This document shows positions 59,075 through 64,000 of a DNA stretch of 64,000 nt, piece after piece (positions within the stretch are counted from its first letter, which is position 1; each line of letters starts with the position of its first letter). The translations under genes and the position numbers were made by a program. Below the pieces are notes generated by a model. That model made no database searches and was not told the DNA's origin. It saw nothing but the letters and a program-made list of their open reading frames with translations. The DNA comes from Adiantum capillus-veneris. Lineage: Eukaryota; Streptophyta; Polypodiopsida; Polypodiales; Pteridaceae. The stretch lies in contig CM043967.1 in the NCBI GenBank assembly GCA_014529385.2, positions 85,036,778 through 85,100,777 on the forward strand. Reading direction: 5' to 3'.

Positions 59075-60855
59075 CTAACCGCGCATCTTCTTGGAGTCAG
59101 CTGGGCCATCCAAGGGGTGAGCTTCAGGCGGTAGGAAAGCTACCTGCAAGCCCTCTCTAAGATATGGTGTCTCATTGCACCAACTGCGGACCTCACCTTG
59201 TTTACATTGCATTACCGATGCTGCAGCTTTGACACCCCAAATGCGCATAGACATAGGAAGCACCACATCTGAGGATACATGAATGACCATAGGCAATGAA
59301 TAGCAAGCATAAACATCACTCCACTCCATAGCACCAATACATGAAGGGTAGTGAGGAGACAAAACATCAGGAGCGGAAGTAGACAACCATAAATGAAGCT
59401 GAGCCATAGTCTGTGCGTGCACAAAATGTAGAACCTGATCCTCGGACCATTCCTGAGCAACGTGGAATGGAAGGAAAAAGGAATGGGTAGGTTGAGAGCG
59501 ACTACCTATTAATGAGGGAACACAACCTGCCTTGTGATGCATAAGATAGAGCTGCACCCGCAATGGCCCTTCTGAGTCACCGCACATCTCAACCCGATAA
59601 GTGTCCCAGGAAAGAGGGCAAGAGCTAAGAAAACTGCGTGAGACGTAAGTATGAGCTGCTGAGGGAGGGGGAGGACCAAAAGGCGGATGGGGGAGAGTAA
59701 GGGCGAGAGGAAGAGGAGGAGAGGGAGAGGTAGTAGCGGTGAATGATCCATCTGCATGGGAACAGGGACCTCGGGAAGAGGGGAAGGAGCGGGCGGGGGA
59801 ACTGCAGGTGAAGGAGGAGCTGGTAGCAAAGGTAAGTGATCCTGTAGTGAAGAAGAAGAATGGCGAGGAGATGCAGGGGGTGAGGGGGTGGTGGAAACTT
59901 GAGAGGGAGCAGGAGAGGTAACACTGGGAGCTGGCTGCGTTGTTGGTTGCTGACGAGGACGGAAGGAATGATTACGACCCACTGTCTGCCATGCTGCCTC
60001 AGTGTGAGCTGAAGCAGAGGGAGGAACATGGAGGGCCGGAGCTCGAGGAGCGCTTGTAGGCTGCTGAGGTGCTTGAGTAGTAGATGGGAAAGAAGGAGGA
60101 ACCGGCTGTTGACGCTGACCACGTGGCTGAGCATGACTGCCACGGGCCGGCTGTTGTTGCCGCCGATGTCGTGGCAGGGTGGGGCAATCTCGCGCCAAGT
60201 GTCCAATCTCGTGACAGCGTAAGCACTGTCCTGGGCGGCCAGTGACTACCATACGGAGAGAGTAGTCTCGATCGCGCACAGCCACAGTAACTCTATCTGG
60301 TAATGAAGTATCCCCAAACACCAAGACCTGAATGCGAGGTGGGCCAGATGAGAAGATGCAGGATCTTGGAACTACCGTGCCAAAATGAGCAGCAATCATC
60401 TGGAGGAGATGCTCATCAATAAAATGGAGAGGCATATCCGGGAAGGAGAGCGTCAGAGGGAATCTGGGAATAAGAGGTCGACTGTCAAACTCCACAGTGG
60501 AAAACTCAAGATACCACCTCGTCAAGTATATCATCCTGCGATCAGAGAGTATCGGAGAGCGAGCCAGGAGAGCTGAGGCGGTGGCGGGATCTGAAAGACG
60601 TACCATGAATATGCCTCTGCCAAGGAGTGTAAGCTCCGAGATCCGTCCCTGAGTAGTGCCCAATGCAGTCTCACACCAATCACGTATAGAAGATCAAGGT
60701 GGAGACTGTCCAATCATCCGGCCAACTAAGGCATGCTGAGCCAAGTGTTGTACTTTGGAGTCAATGCGTGTCAATAGGTCGCCAGTGCAGTCCACGCGAC
60801 AGGCAAGTGGTGATGGAGCGCCGTGAGTAGCACTCGAGACCGGCAAAGCCGCCAT
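59075..60855 (-). pseudogene. LINE ORF1: DUF4283-like, CCHC, Pro/Gln/Ser-rich, C-terminal part
   Basis: ATG at 60,855-60,853 (MAALPVSSATHGAPSPLACR), an in-frame TGA at 60,694-60,696, then LGTTQGRISELTLLGRGIFM and MIYLTRWYLEFSTVEFDSRP (DUF4283-like), with the knuckle CLRCHEIGHLARDC near 60,195-60,240. A long Pro/Gln/Ser-rich linker follows. After a frameshift a C-terminal piece is open at 59,075-59,587. Confidence 0.88.
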
Positions 60856-60908
60856 GAAGAATTGGCGAGACTGGCAAATGGTAAAAGCAAGACCCGAAGT
60901 GTAGCTTG

Positions 60909-60910
<2 letters not shown>

Positions 60911-60984
<74 letters not shown>
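60911..60984. repeat. (CT)37
   Basis: Lies between the 5' end of the minus-strand LINE and the 5' UTR of the plus-strand LINE that follows. Confidence 0.95.
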
Positions 60985-60988
<4 letters not shown>

Positions 60989-61272
60989 GCGTCGTCTGCT
61001 GCACTCTCTCTCTGCCTGCGCGCAACGCACAGCCCTGCCTACACGTGGCCCTGCACAACAGCAGGCCATGACAGTCTGCTGCTCGCGCGGGACTCCATGA
61101 GCTGCCTGCTGCTCGCCACTGCTCTCACCACAGTCCTCAACAGCCCAGCACCCCTGCGCAGCATTGCTGTGGAGCACACTTGCCGCCATTGCCCCCGCCA
61201 GCCTTGTTACACTGCGCAGAACTGTCGTGGACACCTGTGCGCAACACTGCAGCAAGGGTGAACCCCATATGA

Positions 61273-62178
61273 ATGAGTGAACCAGTCAACCTGCGGATTT
61301 CAAGAAGTGGTTTCTCCGTGCGATCGTCACCGACAAGAAACATGCCAAATGCAAAGGATAAACAAACACCCCCATCCAAGATGGATACAGGTACAGGTAC
61401 AAATACAGGGACAGGTAAAGACACAGGTGAAGGAACCGAGAAATCGGTGCTATGCTCGATGCAAGACATTTGGGGTTTTATCTCATCCTTACAAGAAATG
61501 GTGATGAAGCAGGGTGAAGACATCAAAAATCTTGCACTAAAGAACCAGGAATTGGAGCACACAATCCAAATACAGAATCTGAAAATGCAACATCAAGATG
61601 AGAAAATTCAGGCCCTGCAAGATGCATTAAACAAACAGGTCTCCAATGTGCAAGACACTCTAGCTACACACGACGAGAAGCTTGCACACATCAATGATAA
61701 TGCAACAAGAAATACGACCTCCTGGGCACATGTAGTAAGAAGTACTCCAAATGCCATTCCGCAGACACATGAGACGTATGCAAATGTAGATGACACAGAA
61801 TATAATGAGCGAGAGAAACGCAGTATGAATATTGTGATCCAAGGCATACCCGAATCTGACAATGAGAAAGTACTCATGTTGAATGCGGAGGTCATGGACC
61901 TCCTTGCAAACACATTTGGCATGCATGATTTAGTGTTGTATGGGGCACACCGTGTGGGTAAGCAGAGACCTGAGAACAATCGCGCAATTGTATGCACAAT
62001 GTTGGATGCACGTAAAAGAGCCATCATACTCGAAAATGCTCGCATTTATCTAAGGGACAGCCCAATTTACATCAGTGAAGACAGGACACCCGCGAAACAA
62101 AAGGAAAGAAGACAGGCATATGAAGAACGAATGAAAAAGAACACCACCCCCACACGGGCAACACCACCAGAAGCATGA
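61273..62178 (+). CDS. LINE ORF1, intact: coiled coil plus RRM-like domain
   Basis: 301 codons, ATG 61,273 to TGA 62,176-62,178, no lesions. A Thr/Gly-rich stretch (TGTGTNTGTGKDTGEGT) is followed by a long coiled coil at about residues 75-140 (MVMKQGEDIKNLALKNQELE). The RRM-like domain is at about residues 180-270 (RSMNIVIQGIPESDNEK ... AHRVGKQRPENNRAIVCTML ... IYISEDRTPAKQKERRQ). This is the organisation of animal-type L1 ORF1p (trimerising coiled coil and RRM) without the CCHC knuckle of common plant LINEs. Expected role: RNA-binding chaperone of the LINE particle. Confidence 0.9.
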   Translation: MSEPVNLRISRSGFSVRSSPTRNMPNAKDKQTPPSKMDTGTGTNTGTGKDTGEGTEKSVLCSMQDIWGFISSLQEMVMKQGEDIKNLALKNQELEHTIQIQNLKMQHQDEKIQALQDALNKQVSNVQDTLATHDEKLAHINDNATRNTTSWAHVVRSTPNAIPQTHETYANVDDTEYNEREKRSMNIVIQGIPESDNEKVLMLNAEVMDLLANTFGMHDLVLYGAHRVGKQRPENNRAIVCTMLDARKRAIILENARIYLRDSPIYISEDRTPAKQKERRQAYEERMKKNTTPTRATPPEA

Positions 62179-64000
62179 CAGGGGGAAACCCATGGGACCA
62201 CGAACATACACGTCACAAGTTGGAATTGCCGAGGTTTCCCTTGGCACAAAGGGGAAGGATTGACAGAGGTTTTACCACAAGCAGACATACTTTTTCTACT
62301 TGAAACGTGGGAACAGGACACATGTAGACTGCCAAGATATATTACACACTCGATTTGGTGGCTTGGTACTAAGATGCGCGGGCAAGGGGGTGTTGCTATA
62401 ATGTACAAGGAGGAAATGCAAAATCAGGTTAAGATATGCAAGATAGATGAACACAAACGATACATATGGGCTGAGATTTGTACATCTGGGAGATCGATGT
62501 TCATTGCGGGATGCGACATCCCACATCGAGAATCCCCGTTCTATGATTTGCATAATCTCTCCAAGAATGACACTTTTGCCGACCTATATACAGATATTGC
62601 AACCTACACACCACAAGGGGCAGTGATGATACTCGGGGATCTTAATGCTCGCATAGCCAACATACAGGTTCAATTGGTTGACTACTCAACCCATCCCGCC
62701 GACAAAGATGGCGATCTTGTATTAGATGCAATATGGGATAGATGCTCATGCGATCACCTCATGAATGAACAAGGTTCGGCTTTGATATCCATGATGAATT
62801 CTATGCAACTTGTAGTCATGAATGGCACCAAGAAATTTGCAAGCTCCGGAACATACACATGCTATACATCAAACCATGGAAGAAGCACTAATGACTATGC
62901 GTTAGTTAGCCACAATGCATTGGATTTAATTGGACACTTTAAAATTGGGGCTCGGTCACCGAACTCGGACCATACTCCAATTCATGTATGTCTAGACCTC
63001 CCACACATGCCTACACAACGCATCCAAAAAGCGACAAGTTGGGCATATCGAATGCAAGCCACAAAGAAATTCGATTATGCCACTTTTCTGGACAACCTAT
63101 TGAGTAGCCAATGCATGTCCCAAAACATTTAAGAAAATTGGGCTACCTTTCGTCAAGCAATAGAAGAGGCTGCAGAGGTCACTATGGGGCGATCTAAAAG
63201 AAATCACCAACAACTGAAAGGTCTCCCTCATAACCCATGGTTTGATGCAGAATGTAAAGCAGCCAAACGCAAGTTAAAGTGCTTCAATAAGTCCACGAAG
63301 AAGTGCGAAAGTGCAGCCAAGGAATACAAGATGCTGAAAAGGAAAAAGAGAAGGATGCATGAACTTTTGAAGGAGGAGCAAGAGATCATCAGATTTAAGA
63401 AAGAGCCCAAGAAAGCATGGCGCAACATGAAAGGAAAAAAGGAGGATATATGGGAAATTTCAGCATGGACGAAATGTATGTATATGCACAAACACTCTAT
63501 GCTCCCACCGATGCTCAAATAATGATGAATGCTGAAATTCAGGTTGACACTAAGGAACCTATAACTTTTGCAGCGGCTTTGAGAGGTTTCAAAAAACTAG
63601 CCACTCGGAAAGCCTCTGACATTTTGCACTTCAACTCCGAAATGCTGAAATGGTCGGGCAATGAAGCCAAGAAATGGATACACTACATGATGAATCAAGC
63701 TATCCACCAAGGCATGCCTGAAGATTGGCAAGAGAATTGGGTCAAAGCTTTGTTTAAAGGCGGAGACCGTAACCTACTCACGAATTACCGCACCATCATG
63801 GTGGGCTCTTGCATGGCAAAACTTTTTGGGAGCCTGATAGAAAAGGATATTAGCACATGGGCTGAAAATAGTGGAAAGAGGGCTCTCGGTCAAGCAGGTT
63901 TTAGAGCAAAACATAGTACCATAGATCACTTGATTACAATCCGGATTATGATGGAAGAGGCGCGACTCAGAGGGGAAACTATGTACTGCTGTTTTGTGGA
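62179..64000 (+). pseudogene. LINE ORF2 start: endonuclease and RT N-terminal part, incomplete at window end
   Basis: In the same frame as ORF1, separated only by the TGA. HVTSWNCRGF at 62,209 precedes the first in-frame ATG (62,260). The endonuclease shows ILFLLETWEQ, VMILGDLNARIANIQVQLVD, GTYTCYTSNHGRSTNDYALV and NSDHTPIHV. TAA at 63,130-63,132 and a frameshift near 63,460 interrupt it. RT then reads KALFKGGDRNLLTNYRTIMV, GQAGFRAKHSTIDHLITIRI and YCCFVD at the edge. Confidence 0.88.

Larger units (their letters stand above)
55515..60910 (-). mobile_element. L1-type LINE on the minus strand, 3' end missing
   Basis: 5' end near 60,910; ORF1 60,855 to about 59,075; ORF2 from about 59,040. It ends inside the C-terminal region of ORF2 at a WDPGEW motif, where gypsy 3 begins. 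There is no poly-A and no visible duplication. It belongs to the DUF4283/CCHC lineage like 8,009-14,839 but is clearly diverged. Confidence 0.9.
39395..64000 (-). other. second giant BTPC intron (at least 24.6 kb), TE-filled
   Basis: The exon at 39,257-39,394 begins at an acceptor, and no further BTPC coding sequence is found up to 64,000 on the minus strand. The N-terminal third of the protein must be encoded beyond the window. Confidence 0.75.
60985..64000 (+). mobile_element. LINE of the (CT)n-associated lineage, copy 4 (runs off the window)
   Basis: Follows (CT)37. GC-rich 5' UTR 60,985-61,272, intact ORF1, then ORF2 with endonuclease and the start of RT. RT wording (NYRTIMVGSCMAKLFGSLIE, GQAGFRAKHSTIDHL) groups it with copies 1 and 2, but it is a distinct family and better preserved. 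Confidence 0.9.

Overview
This is nuclear DNA of a land plant with a large, repeat-rich genome. One host gene is clear: a bacterial-type phosphoenolpyruvate carboxylase (BTPC) on the minus strand. It is identified by its C-terminus (RNTG), its glycine-rich active-site loop ([14 protein letters not shown]) and the BTPC-specific linker (LPTQLPAGADLP). Introns of tens of kilobases filled with nested Ty1/copia, Ty3/gypsy and LINE elements, and plant initiator-Met primer-binding sites, suggest a large-genome vascular plant. A fern or other non-flowering lineage is my guess; the species cannot be read from this window.

Layout. 1-2.8 kb: downstream flank, with a possible 3' end of a second gene on the plus strand. 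2,818-5,145: the five 3'-terminal BTPC exons. 5,146-37,806: one 32.66-kb BTPC intron. It holds a copia element (5,247-19,238) that carries a nearly intact L1-type LINE (8,009-14,839) and an ORF1-only LINE derivative (17,100-18,475). It also holds a LINE (19,372-30,909) split by a chromovirus (22,412-29,190), an ORF1-only element (31,094-32,429), a second copy of the same LINE (32,430-36,334) split by an inverted-LTR structure, and a gypsy remnant with LTR (36,335-37,133). 37,807-39,394: six more BTPC exons. 39,395 to the window end: a second intron of at least 24.6 kb. It holds a solo LTR (39,707-48,014) split by a second gypsy element (40,136-47,435), long pyrimidine microsatellites, the 5' part of a LINE, a truncated chromovirus, an LTR with telomere-like repeats, a gypsy fragment, a minus-strand L1-type LINE (55,515-60,910) and the start of a plus-strand LINE that runs off the window. 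The first roughly 300 BTPC codons must lie beyond 64,000.

Two LINE lineages coexist. One has a DUF4283/CCHC ORF1, a poly-A tail and long target-site duplications, as in ordinary plant L1. The other has a coiled-coil plus RRM-like ORF1, and every copy lies in the same orientation directly after a long (CT)n tract. Where its 3' end survives, it finishes with a small hairpin, a short AT-rich spacer and another (CT)n tract. That pattern suggests a plant LINE lineage that uses or targets (TC)n microsatellites, and it is the most interesting signal here. Two separate ORF1-only derivatives resemble the mammalian half-L1 (HAL1) concept.

Target-site duplications (16 bp and 12 bp for the LINEs, 5 bp for the LTR elements) give a relative order of insertions. 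All coordinates of repeat ends were read by eye and may be off by a few bases.
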